DNA of 64,000 bases from Haemophilus paracuniculus (GTDB lineage Bacteria > Pseudomonadota > Gammaproteobacteria > Enterobacterales > Pasteurellaceae). Below, in pieces: positions 25,767 through 33,810 of the stretch; position 1 is the first letter of the stretch, and the number at the start of each line of letters is the position of its first letter. Below the pieces are notes generated by a model. It was not told the origin of the DNA. It was given only the letters and a program-made list of their open reading frames with translations, and did no database searches. The stretch is taken from positions 135,337 to 199,336 of the forward strand of contig NZ_MUYA01000001.1 in assembly GCF_002015115.1 (NCBI RefSeq), in the 5' to 3' direction. Both the position numbers and the translations under genes were made by a program.

Positions 25767-27937
25767 GCAATAAGTACCTTGTTGAGGCATTATTACGCCC
25801 ACCTGTTGAGTATTACACGGCAACCGCCTGTGCTTTTGCTGCCTTTTTATGTGCCTATGCTCCTTGGGCGGTAGCTCTCACCCCAAGTGTTGGCTGGGGG
25901 ATGGCAACGGGATTTGCGGTGCTTGGCGTAATTCGGTATCGCCAAGGGTGGCGAATTGTCAAATACCAGAAAAATTTGAAACGTTTACCACGTTATGCAA
26001 TGTCAAGTAAGCAAATTCCCGTAATGAAAAAACATCTGTTTATTGGGCTGGGCTTCCGTTGGACACAAAAGCATACGCAACGTTTGCACGACTGTTTTTT
26101 ATCGGGCAACAGCAAATATATTTCGCCCTCAAAATGTTATACCTGGGTCAAAGAATTTGAGAAGAAGCACGAGGACAGCTTTATTGCCAAAATGACCTCA
26201 AAAGATACCGCTTGGAACCCGTTTCGTCCATTGCCTCCCGTAGAGGGTATTCCTGCCATTCACGGTATTGAACTGGATGAGGTTAATGTGACCATTCCAA
26301 CCAGTAGCCGTGTCGGGCATACGCTCGTTCTCGGCACGACTCGTGTCGGCAAAACACGATTGGCTGAACTTTGGATCACCCAAGACATTCATCGAGGAAG
26401 TCGCTTTGAAGAACGTGAAGTGGTCATCTTTTTCGATCCGAAAGGCGATGCCGACATTCTCAAACGGATGTATGCGGAAGCCAAACGAGCAGGACGAGAA
26501 AATGAATTTTACTGTTTTCATTTAGGCTGGCCCGATATTTCCGCTCGCTACAATGCGGTCGGTCGATTTAACAAAATCACCGAAGTCGCTTCCCGTATTT
26601 CAGGGCAATTAAGCGGTGCAGGCAACTCCGCCGCATTCAAAGAGTTTGCGTGGCGATTTGTCAATATTATCGCTCGTGCGTTGGTTGAATTAGGTCGCCG
26701 TCCAGACTATGAGCAAATTGCCCGTTATGTACGAAGCATTGATAATCTTTTCTTAGATTACGCTAAATTCTATCTTGACCGACAAAATCCTGCTATTTGG
26801 GGGGCGATTGCCGTTGCCGCAGCCAATATTGACCAGAAAGATCTCAGTTTTGCAATGAAAGGTCGCAATAATATGGTCGTGGCTGTCGATCAATATATTC
26901 GAGATGAGAAAATTTTCGATCCTGTCCTAGATGGTTTATGCAGTGCGGTGCGTTACGATAAAACCTACTTCGATAAAATTGTCGCTTCATTATTACCGCT
27001 CTTGGAGAAACTAACCTCAGGTAAAGTGGCTGAATTATTATCGCCGAATTATGCCGACATTAATGATACGCGTCCTATTTTCGACTGGGAAGAAATTATC
27101 CGTAAGCGAGGCATTGTCTATATTGGCTTGGATGCCCTGTCGGATTTGACGGTGGCATCTGCGGTCGGAAACTCGATGTTCGCCGATTTAGTCTCAATGG
27201 CTGGTCATATTTACAAATTCGGGATCAACGAGGGGCTACCTGATGCGTTGGGCGGTAAAAACAGCAAAATTTCGATTAACGTGCATTGCGATGAATTCAA
27301 TGAGTTGATCGGCGATGAGTTTATTCCGCTTATCAACAAAGGCGGTGGTGCAGGTGTGCAAGTCACTGCTTATACACAGACTATTTCCGATATTAAGGCT
27401 CGTATCGGTGATGCAGCCAAGGCGGGGCAGATTGTCGGTAACTTTAACTCACTCGTAATGTTACGCGTGAAAGAAGAAGCGACCGCTGAAATTCTCACGA
27501 AAAGTATGCACAAAGTAACAGTCAGTGAGGTAATGGCAATATCCAGTACCACCGATAGTTCCGATCCGACTTCAAATAAAGACTTTGGATCAAACACAGG
27601 CGACCGTGTTACCCAGAAAGAACGTCCAATGATCACCTCTGCCGATGTGATGAATTTGCCGAAAGGACAGGCTTTTGCCTTGATTGAGGGAAGTCAATTA
27701 TGGAAAATTCGGATGCCGCTACCGATTGAAGATAAAGACGACTGTATGCCAAAAGATTTGCAACAACTGGCTCAATATATGTCAAAAAATTACCGCACAA
27801 CGGACAACTGGTGGGCTGGCGTACATAGCTATCAACCAAACCAAGAAGCGGTTGAGGCTTTTGAACATTTACAACGTAACTTTTTCCCAGAGGATATAAA
27901 CGATGACAACCAATCCACCGAACAAACCTACCACTGA
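25763..27937 (+). CDS. traD: TraD-like type IV coupling protein (SXT/TOL subclass)
   Basis: 724 residues. Two N-terminal membrane helices (about 18-60) are followed by a VirD4-type ATPase. Walker A (LGTTRVGKTRLAE) is near residue 192, a FDPKGDAD block near 222, the Walker B region (INVHCDEFNEL) near 512 and VQVTAYTQTISD near 533. Coupling proteins bring the relaxase-DNA complex to the secretion channel and power DNA transfer. The length and motifs fit the TIGR03743 subclass. It overlaps its neighbours at both ends. Confidence 0.94.
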   Translation: MSNKYLVEALLRPPVEYYTATACAFAAFLCAYAPWAVALTPSVGWGMATGFAVLGVIRYRQGWRIVKYQKNLKRLPRYAMSSKQIPVMKKHLFIGLGFRWTQKHTQRLHDCFLSGNSKYISPSKCYTWVKEFEKKHEDSFIAKMTSKDTAWNPFRPLPPVEGIPAIHGIELDEVNVTIPTSSRVGHTLVLGTTRVGKTRLAELWITQDIHRGSRFEEREVVIFFDPKGDADILKRMYAEAKRAGRENEFYCFHLGWPDISARYNAVGRFNKITEVASRISGQLSGAGNSAAFKEFAWRFVNIIARALVELGRRPDYEQIARYVRSIDNLFLDYAKFYLDRQNPAIWGAIAVAAANIDQKDLSFAMKGRNNMVVAVDQYIRDEKIFDPVLDGLCSAVRYDKTYFDKIVASLLPLLEKLTSGKVAELLSPNYADINDTRPIFDWEEIIRKRGIVYIGLDALSDLTVASAVGNSMFADLVSMAGHIYKFGINEGLPDALGGKNSKISINVHCDEFNELIGDEFIPLINKGGGAGVQVTAYTQTISDIKARIGDAAKAGQIVGNFNSLVMLRVKEEATAEILTKSMHKVTVSEVMAISSTTDSSDPTSNKDFGSNTGDRVTQKERPMITSADVMNLPKGQAFALIEGSQLWKIRMPLPIEDKDDCMPKDLQQLAQYMSKNYRTTDNWWAGVHSYQPNQEAVEAFEHLQRNFFPEDINDDNQSTEQTYH

Positions 27938-28256
27938 AACCTTGATCGTCAATTTACCTGATGCCCACGTTGATTTAGGTCCAATGCTCACCATCAGCAA
28001 TGCGGGGGCGTATGAGCAAGCGACACTGGATTTTTTTGCAGAAACCTTAATGCCGATGTGGTTTGAGAAACAATTTAGCCTACATCAATTGGCTGAATAT
28101 TTATCAGGTAAAGCCGAATTATGGACAGCTCCCACCGTAGAATTGGTCAGTCGTGGACACCAAGAACCCTTTGCGTTTTGGATCAAATTCTTGGATACCG
28201 CTCAAACCACTTTTTTGGTGCAATGCGAATTAACCTCACGAGATAAGGTGCATTAA
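27903..28256 (+). CDS. Conserved-position ICE protein, unknown
   Basis: 117 residues, soluble, acidic, not recognised by sequence (LSLHQLAEYLSGKAELWTAPTVELVSRG is its core, in part). It overlaps the end of traD by 35 bp and is followed one base later by the TIGR03747 gene, so it is translated as part of the traD operon. The Shine-Dalgarno is AGAGGA. Confidence 0.75.
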   Translation: MTTNPPNKPTTETLIVNLPDAHVDLGPMLTISNAGAYEQATLDFFAETLMPMWFEKQFSLHQLAEYLSGKAELWTAPTVELVSRGHQEPFAFWIKFLDTAQTTFLVQCELTSRDKVH

Positions 28257-28257
28257 G

Positions 28258-28947
28258 ATGTCAGACTCCGCACAAAACGTGCCACCGCAGGCACCGCAAA
28301 AATCCTCTTTCATCGGCAAAATCTTTGGCACCGTGATCGCGTCATTGGTGCTGAGTATTGTCATTGAATGGGTAGGAATGGCGTTTATTTGGCAAGATCA
28401 GGGGATAAATCATAGCAAACAAATGATGGCACAAGAATTTGCGTGGTTTTCTAGTGAATTTCAGCAAAGCCTCATATATAGCAAGCCTGTGGCTTTTGCT
28501 CAGACCTCGATTAACTTCCTGCACGAATGGCTATTTGTAAAAACAGGGATCCAGCATTGGCTCAATTCGCCTAAAAATAATGCAATGGAAAGTTGGGTGA
28601 TTTATTATGTCGGCGATTACATTCAAGCGACTTTTTATGTGATGATCGTGTTCGTGATCCGCTTATTTATTATTGTCCTCACCAGTCCGCTTTTTATTTT
28701 AGCTGCCTTAGTGGGGCTGATTGATGGACTGGTACAACGTGATCTTCGCCGTTTTGGGGTCGGTCGAGAGTCCGCCTACGTTTATCATCACGCCAAGCGG
28801 TTAGTTGCCCCTGTGATGTTTGTGGCGTGGGTTATCTACCTTTCGATTCCGATGTCGATTCATCCTAACTTTATTTTAATTCCCTCGGCGGTACTCTTCG
28901 GGATGATGATTGCCTTAACTTCATCCAGCTTTAAAAAATACCTCTAA
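28258..28947 (+). CDS. TIGR03747 (PFL_4697) family ICE membrane protein
   Basis: 229 residues with four or five membrane helices (about 22-45, 118-150, 180-198, 205-225). The family's conserved GLIDGLVQRDLRRFGVGRESAYVYHHAKR block lies between the second and third. It is an inner-membrane protein of the secretion complex with unknown exact role. It closes the pilL/traD operon half, and a terminator follows. Confidence 0.88.
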   Translation: MSDSAQNVPPQAPQKSSFIGKIFGTVIASLVLSIVIEWVGMAFIWQDQGINHSKQMMAQEFAWFSSEFQQSLIYSKPVAFAQTSINFLHEWLFVKTGIQHWLNSPKNNAMESWVIYYVGDYIQATFYVMIVFVIRLFIIVLTSPLFILAALVGLIDGLVQRDLRRFGVGRESAYVYHHAKRLVAPVMFVAWVIYLSIPMSIHPNFILIPSAVLFGMMIALTSSSFKKYL

Positions 28948-28977
28948 TTTTGCTCCTATACACAATGTGTGTCTTTT

Positions 28978-29002
28978 GGGCTGTATTAACAGCCCTTTTT
29001 TC
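28978..29002 (+). terminator. Intrinsic terminator after the traD operon
   Basis: GGGCTGT (28978-28984) pairs with ACAGCCC (28989-28995), followed by seven T. Confidence 0.93.
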
Positions 29003-29097
29003 TGAAAAGTCTTAAATTTCAAAAAATAGTTCTTCGTTAATTTTTCAAGCCCATTTTTGCATTATTTCCACCGCAGTAAAACTTAGTTGGAGGAAAA

Positions 29098-29427
29098 ATG
29101 CGTCATTTATTTACTCTCTTATTGATTGCAAGCTCAGCATTTTATTCACCGCTCTCATCAGCAAGTGAACAGTCAGAATTAGATCAAGCGAAACGGCAAC
29201 TGGAAGCGGCTCGCCAAGCTCTTTTTAGAGCCAAGGCAGAAGCGGAAAGAAACCGTTCTCGTGTCTATTTTGATTATGCCAGTGCAAATCAAGATATTAC
29301 CTTGATTCAACAAGGTATTGATCGCTACATCAATAGCAATCGAGCTCAACCCCGTGATCCTCGTCAAATCCGCACCTTGTCGGGTGATTACGATAAGGTG
29401 CGTAACATTGTAGTGGGTAAACAATGA
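29098..29427 (+). CDS. RAQPRD-family ICE protein
   Basis: 109 residues with a signal peptide (cleavage near SSAS), a helical coiled segment (LDQAKRQLEAARQALFRAKAEAERN) and the family's name motif RAQPRD near residue 87. The family is found in all elements of this class; the role is unknown. It starts a new operon after a terminator, with Shine-Dalgarno GGAGG, and overlaps the next gene by four bases. Confidence 0.9.
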   Translation: MRHLFTLLLIASSAFYSPLSSASEQSELDQAKRQLEAARQALFRAKAEAERNRSRVYFDYASANQDITLIQQGIDRYINSNRAQPRDPRQIRTLSGDYDKVRNIVVGKQ

Positions 29428-29660
29428 GTAGTGCAGTATCCCAAGCTTTTAATATCGGTGCCAATAGCACTGCGAGTGAATCGTCCATACTGATTTTAAG
29501 TTTCACTTTTGCTTCTTTATTGATGGTCATCGCATATATTGCTTTGCACTTATTTAAGGAATTAAAAGATGGAAAATTAAAAGTTGGGAAGTTTTTAGCA
29601 ATACTATTAAAGATGAGTTTTCTCTTTGCCATATTAAGTTATTTTTTGCTGCGTAGGTAA
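29424..29660 (+). CDS. TIGR03758 family ICE membrane protein
   Basis: 78 residues with two membrane helices (about 22-43 and 55-75) and the short loop LFKELKDGKLKVGKFL. It matches the TIGR03758 family in size and order. It may be a pilin-like or channel small subunit; this is inferred from position next to the TIGR03745 pilin-like protein. Confidence 0.83.
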   Translation: MSSAVSQAFNIGANSTASESSILILSFTFASLLMVIAYIALHLFKELKDGKLKVGKFLAILLKMSFLFAILSYFLLRR

Positions 29661-29680
29661 ATTACTTTTAAGGATTTTTT

Positions 29681-30028
29681 ATGAAAAAAACTTTCTCTAC
29701 ATTTTTTCAATCTTTATTACCTTTTATGGTATTAGGATTATCCAATAATGCCTCTGCTGCGTTACCTAAAATAGAAGCCCCTAGCCGAGGTGAAGGCGCT
29801 GGTATTATGGCTACTATTCAAAATATGGGATTTGATGGTTTTACCTTAGCAGGGTTATTTCTTGCCGCTGGTGCATTTCTCATCGTTGCTTATGTTCTTG
29901 TGGAAGGACTTTTAGATGTAAAAAACGGGAAGAAAAAAATGGGCGATCTAACGGGACTTGCTTTATTTGGCGTTATTCTCATTGTGATCATCCTCTGGTT
30001 AATCAATAAAGCCGTCAATATCTTATAG
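29681..30028 (+). CDS. TIGR03745 family pilin-like ICE membrane protein
   Basis: 115 residues: a signal peptide (ending NASA), a short periplasmic part (LPKIEAPSRGEGAGIMATIQNMG), then two helices (58-78, 92-112) flanking KNGKKKMGDL. The layout (signal peptide plus two helices) is that of a VirB2-like pilin. The family is present in all GI-type transfer systems. Confidence 0.85.
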   Translation: MKKTFSTFFQSLLPFMVLGLSNNASAALPKIEAPSRGEGAGIMATIQNMGFDGFTLAGLFLAAGAFLIVAYVLVEGLLDVKNGKKKMGDLTGLALFGVILIVIILWLINKAVNIL

Positions 30029-30042
30029 GAATACTTTACTTA

Positions 30043-30396
30043 ATGAAAGAGCATTCAACTATTCCTTTTATTCCTGAGCGAATCAATCGCCGTCCTGCGG
30101 TTTATCGTGGTATGACAATGTATGAATTGTTTATTGCGATCATCATAGGATTTGTGATCGGTCTCATAATGGGCATATTTGTAATGCTCTTATTTGATCT
30201 TCCTTGGGCAACGGTTGCAACCACCATTCTACTTTTCTTAATTATTTCCGTCCGTTTTAGTGGAAGTTTCCTTTCCCGATTAAAACGTGGCAAGCCCGAA
30301 ACGTGGCTAGAACGTTATATTGAGTTAAAGAAAAAGCCTTCTCAATTTATTACCCAAAATCAATTTTGGCTCATCAAACGCTTAAATTCAAAATAG
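30043..30396 (+). CDS. TIGR03750 family conjugal transfer protein (VirB3/TraL-like position)
   Basis: 117 residues. A conserved N-terminus (IPERINRRPAVYRGMTMYE) is followed by a helical hairpin in the membrane (about 28-72) and a C-terminal cytoplasmic part (GKPETWLERYIELKK). The size and topology are like TraL/VirB3, which partners the VirB4 ATPase. This assignment is by family position. Confidence 0.85.
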   Translation: MKEHSTIPFIPERINRRPAVYRGMTMYELFIAIIIGFVIGLIMGIFVMLLFDLPWATVATTILLFLIISVRFSGSFLSRLKRGKPETWLERYIELKKKPSQFITQNQFWLIKRLNSK

Positions 30397-30408
30397 GAAT
30401 CTATTTTT

Positions 30409-31050
30409 ATGAGTAAGTATCTCAATGCGTTACGTAGCGAACGGTTTCATATCCAAAGTCTGCGTATCGTCATCTTCATTTTATTGTTTGTCGTCAGTGC
30501 CTTAGGCTTTGCACTTTATTCTGTCCCTAAAAATCTGACTATCCATAATCCGCCTGATTTACGTTCAGGCTCTACTCGTGCCTGGTGGGAAATACCAACA
30601 CCCAATGTATATGGCTTTGCCTTTTACATTTTCCAACAACTTAATCGCTGGCCCACTGATGGCGAGGTAGATTACCAAAAAAACATTGAAGCCTTACGAC
30701 CTTATCTCACCCCCTCTTGCTACCAATTTTTACTCAAAGATTATGACAATCGTAATCTATTGGGAGAATTGCGTGAACGCGTGCGTGGCGTATATGAGAT
30801 GCCAGGGCGAGAATTTAGCGAGTCTCGCGTCAAAATCAATAGCCAAGATAACTGGGATGTTACGCTCGACCTTTACACCGATGAATACTACAAAGATGAA
30901 CCCGTCAAGCGGGTTCTTGTTCGGTATCCGTTGAATGTCGTGCGTTTTGATGTCAATCCTGAACAAAACCCTTGGGGAATGGCATTGAACTGTTATCGCT
31001 CTACGCCGCAGCGTATCGAATTAAGTAAACCAGACGACAAATCAAAATAG
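30409..31050 (+). CDS. TIGR03746 (PFL_4703) family ICE protein (VirB8/TraE-like)
   Basis: 213 residues. One N-terminal membrane helix (about 20-42) precedes a periplasmic domain. Conserved blocks are NPPDLRSGSTRAWWEIPTPNVYGFAFYIFQQ (in pieces) and VLVRYPLNVVRFDVNPEQNPWGMALN. Size and topology resemble TraE/VirB8 channel-assembly proteins. It is followed 10 bp later by the TIGR03749 gene. Confidence 0.87.
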   Translation: MSKYLNALRSERFHIQSLRIVIFILLFVVSALGFALYSVPKNLTIHNPPDLRSGSTRAWWEIPTPNVYGFAFYIFQQLNRWPTDGEVDYQKNIEALRPYLTPSCYQFLLKDYDNRNLLGELRERVRGVYEMPGREFSESRVKINSQDNWDVTLDLYTDEYYKDEPVKRVLVRYPLNVVRFDVNPEQNPWGMALNCYRSTPQRIELSKPDDKSK

Positions 31051-31060
31051 GATCATTGCT

Positions 31061-31918
31061 ATGAAAAAATATACGTTGTTTACGCTTTCCGCTCTCTTTT
31101 TTCCTACGTTGGTCAATGCAGAGGTGTTGATGCAATGGAAACGCATTCCGTTGCCCGTTGAACTCAATGTCGGGCAAGAGCGAATTATTTTTGTCGATAA
31201 AAACGTGCAAATCGGCATACCCGAGCAACTGGATGGCAAATTAAGCGTACAAAGTACGGGCGGTGCGGTTTATTTAAAATCCGTTGAACCGTTCAAAAGC
31301 ACTCGTATCCCGTTACGGGATATGGAATCAGGTCAAATTATTCTGCTTGATGTGAATAGCCGTAAATCGACCCAATCCCTTGATAATGTGCGTATTGTGG
31401 ATGCGGAAGTTGCCAATAATACGCAAAAAGTCGATCAGACAACGGTTTCAGATCCTCAGACAGAATCCGCACAGAAAGCCAGTAATTTACCTGCACCTGC
31501 TGCCTTAACGCGTTATGCAGCACAATCACTGTATGCCCCATTGCGTACAGTCGAACCCTTAGAGGGCGTTCGGCGTGTTGGGGTAAAACTGCCTAAATCC
31601 ATCCCAAATTTAATGCCAAATTTAACCATTTTGGCAACACCGCTCGAAAGTTGGGGATTGGATGATTATGTGGTAACGGCCGTGCGAATTAAAAACCTTT
31701 CCTCACAAAGCGTTACCCTCGATCCTCGTTATTTGCAAGGCTACTTTTATGCTGCGACCTTTCAACATAATTGGCTTGGGATGAAAGGCACACCCGAAGA
31801 TACCACCGTGGTTTATCTTGTGACCGAAGGTCGTCCAGATAACGCCTTTATCCCTGCTCGTCAAACAGCTAAATCCAAAAAAATAGGAGGGCAAAATGAG
31901 TGCAGCAAAATCCAATAA
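31061..31918 (+). CDS. TIGR03749 (PFL_4704) family ICE protein (TraK/VirB9-like)
   Basis: 285 residues with a signal peptide (cleavage near VNA) and a periplasmic beta-rich domain (MQWKRIPLPVELNVGQERIIFVDKNVQIG, in pieces). A conserved C-terminal block around YLQGYFYAATFQHNWLG follows. By position between the TraE- and TraB-like proteins it takes the TraK/VirB9 role in the outer-membrane core. It overlaps the next gene by 23 bp. Confidence 0.87.
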   Translation: MKKYTLFTLSALFFPTLVNAEVLMQWKRIPLPVELNVGQERIIFVDKNVQIGIPEQLDGKLSVQSTGGAVYLKSVEPFKSTRIPLRDMESGQIILLDVNSRKSTQSLDNVRIVDAEVANNTQKVDQTTVSDPQTESAQKASNLPAPAALTRYAAQSLYAPLRTVEPLEGVRRVGVKLPKSIPNLMPNLTILATPLESWGLDDYVVTAVRIKNLSSQSVTLDPRYLQGYFYAATFQHNWLGMKGTPEDTTVVYLVTEGRPDNAFIPARQTAKSKKIGGQNECSKIQ

Positions 31919-33383
31919 ATTGCTCAAAGTGTTGGTACTCGCCCTCATCGCAGCGGTTGCTTTCATTATTGTGGTAGCAATGGGACGAGGCAAAGCCGAT
32001 GAGGAAATTCAAACCAAACCGCAATCGGTTGTGTACGACCTTTCTGAACAAGAACAGAAAGATTTGGGGATTACCGCAGGTGATACCCCTCACGATACGA
32101 TCAAAACCTTGTTAGGTGCGTTGAAAGAAACCCGTGCGGATGTGAAAAAAGTGCTGGAAGAAAATGAACGCCTCAAACAAGAAAAGCAAAATTTGACGGT
32201 AAACAGTGAGAATGTTGATCTACGGATCAATCAAGCTCTCGAAAACCAACGTAACAGCCTCTTTGCAGAGTTTGAAACACGGTTGGAAAATTTGACCTCT
32301 GCGTTAAAAGTGAATCGCGATGAGAGGGGGGCGACCTCAACGTCAAGTGCAGTCCAACCGACCAATGAGGCTTTGCCTATCGGCGGAAGCCTGTTTAAAC
32401 CTGAAAATGGGGGCAGCTCCGCAACCATATCAGGCTCAAATGTTGGCAATGCAGTTGCCTCAGACGGAATGCGTTGGGTTTCACCTGCCGATCTCAAAAT
32501 GACTGATAAACAGGGCAATCTGGTTGCCGACACCTTCCAAGGTGAGAAAAAAGCCAGTTTTCCTAATCCGTTTAAAGCATTAGACGAATCGCCACTTGGC
32601 GATGCGGCGGCAACCGCTCAAAACGGTTTTAAGGAAACCACCAATGATCGCACAAGTAAAACCAGAACGCCTTATTTTACCGTACCTGAAAATTCAACTT
32701 TGATGGGTTCGGTTGCGATGACGGCGTTACTCGGTCGTATCCCGATTGATGGTAGTGTATCCGATCCTTACCCTTTCAAAATTATGATTGGACGGGAAAA
32801 TTTAATCGCCAATGGCATTGAGTTACCTGATGTCGAGGGAGCGATTGTCTCAGGAACAGCGAATGGCGACTGGGCATTATCTTGTGTGCGAGGCGATGTG
32901 AAAAGTATTACGTTCGTGTTCAATGACGGACGTATTGCCAAATCTCGCACCGACAACAAAAACAGCAATAACGAACAAACACTTGGCTGGCTTTCCAACC
33001 CTCAGGGGGTGCCGTGTATCCCTGGTGAACGCAAAACTAACGCCCCCGAATACTTAACCACCCAATTTTTACTCTCAGGTGCGGGAGCGGCCGCCCAAGG
33101 CTTTTCACAAAGCCAAACCACAACTGTGGTCGATAGTGGCTCGGTTGTAGGTGCCGTAACAGGCAATGCGGGCAAATATATTTTGGGTCAAGCGATTGGT
33201 GGGGGCTTATCAGAAATGGAAGATTGGGTCAGAAAACGTTTCGGGCAAACGTTTGATGCCGTTTATGTGCCACCAGGTCAAGCGGTTGCCGTGCATATCA
33301 CACGGGATATTGACATTGACTACGACACGGAGGCTCGCAAAGTGAAATACCGTCAAACCAAACCAAATCGCCAATTAGACTAG
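31896..33383 (+). CDS. TIGR03752 (PFL_4705) family ICE protein (TraB/VirB10-like)
   Basis: 495 residues. One N-terminal helix (about 8-28) is followed by a coiled coil (KETRADVKKVLEENERLKQEKQN), a low-complexity linker and a C-terminal TrbI/VirB10-like domain (TPYFTVPENSTLMGSVAMTALLGRIPIDG; PPGQAVAVHIT). VirB10-type proteins span the envelope and link energy input to the outer-membrane pore. Confidence 0.89.
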   Translation: MSAAKSNKLLKVLVLALIAAVAFIIVVAMGRGKADEEIQTKPQSVVYDLSEQEQKDLGITAGDTPHDTIKTLLGALKETRADVKKVLEENERLKQEKQNLTVNSENVDLRINQALENQRNSLFAEFETRLENLTSALKVNRDERGATSTSSAVQPTNEALPIGGSLFKPENGGSSATISGSNVGNAVASDGMRWVSPADLKMTDKQGNLVADTFQGEKKASFPNPFKALDESPLGDAAATAQNGFKETTNDRTSKTRTPYFTVPENSTLMGSVAMTALLGRIPIDGSVSDPYPFKIMIGRENLIANGIELPDVEGAIVSGTANGDWALSCVRGDVKSITFVFNDGRIAKSRTDNKNSNNEQTLGWLSNPQGVPCIPGERKTNAPEYLTTQFLLSGAGAAAQGFSQSQTTTVVDSGSVVGAVTGNAGKYILGQAIGGGLSEMEDWVRKRFGQTFDAVYVPPGQAVAVHITRDIDIDYDTEARKVKYRQTKPNRQLD

Positions 33384-33394
33384 GGAGAATAACA

Positions 33395-33805
33395 ATGAAA
33401 TTATGGCAAAAAATCGGCGTAATCTTACCGCTTGCAGGGCTTCTTGCAGGTTGCTCGTCTTCCCAAGAAGAACTGTTACCTACCACCGATCAGACAATGC
33501 AGGATATTTGGCAATCAGGCGGCACATCCAATCGTGAGCAAGAAGCTCGCAATGCGTTACAGTTTGTCCGTCCAATTGAGAGCAGTTTTTCAAATAGTGC
33601 GGAAATGGTGCATTACACACGAACCGCCTCTAATGAGGCGACTAATTTGTTTCCACGTCTGCCGAATCCTGATTTGGTGATGTACGTTTTTCCACACCTG
33701 ACCTCAACGGCAGAGCCTGTCCCCGTGCCAGGCTATACCACCGTCTTTCCTTTCTACGGGCGGGTGCAGTACGCTCAACCTGGTGAGCGGACTCGCCAAT
33801 ACTAG
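33395..33805 (+). CDS. TIGR03751 family conjugal transfer lipoprotein
   Basis: 136 residues with a lipobox (LLAGC at 17-21) and a soluble domain (YTRTASNEATNLFPRLPNPDLVMYVFPHLT). The family matches the TraV/VirB7-like position between the VirB10-like protein and the large ATPase, so it is probably the outer-membrane lipoprotein of the core complex. Confidence 0.88.
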   Translation: MKLWQKIGVILPLAGLLAGCSSSQEELLPTTDQTMQDIWQSGGTSNREQEARNALQFVRPIESSFSNSAEMVHYTRTASNEATNLFPRLPNPDLVMYVFPHLTSTAEPVPVPGYTTVFPFYGRVQYAQPGERTRQY

Positions 33806-33810
33806 GAGGG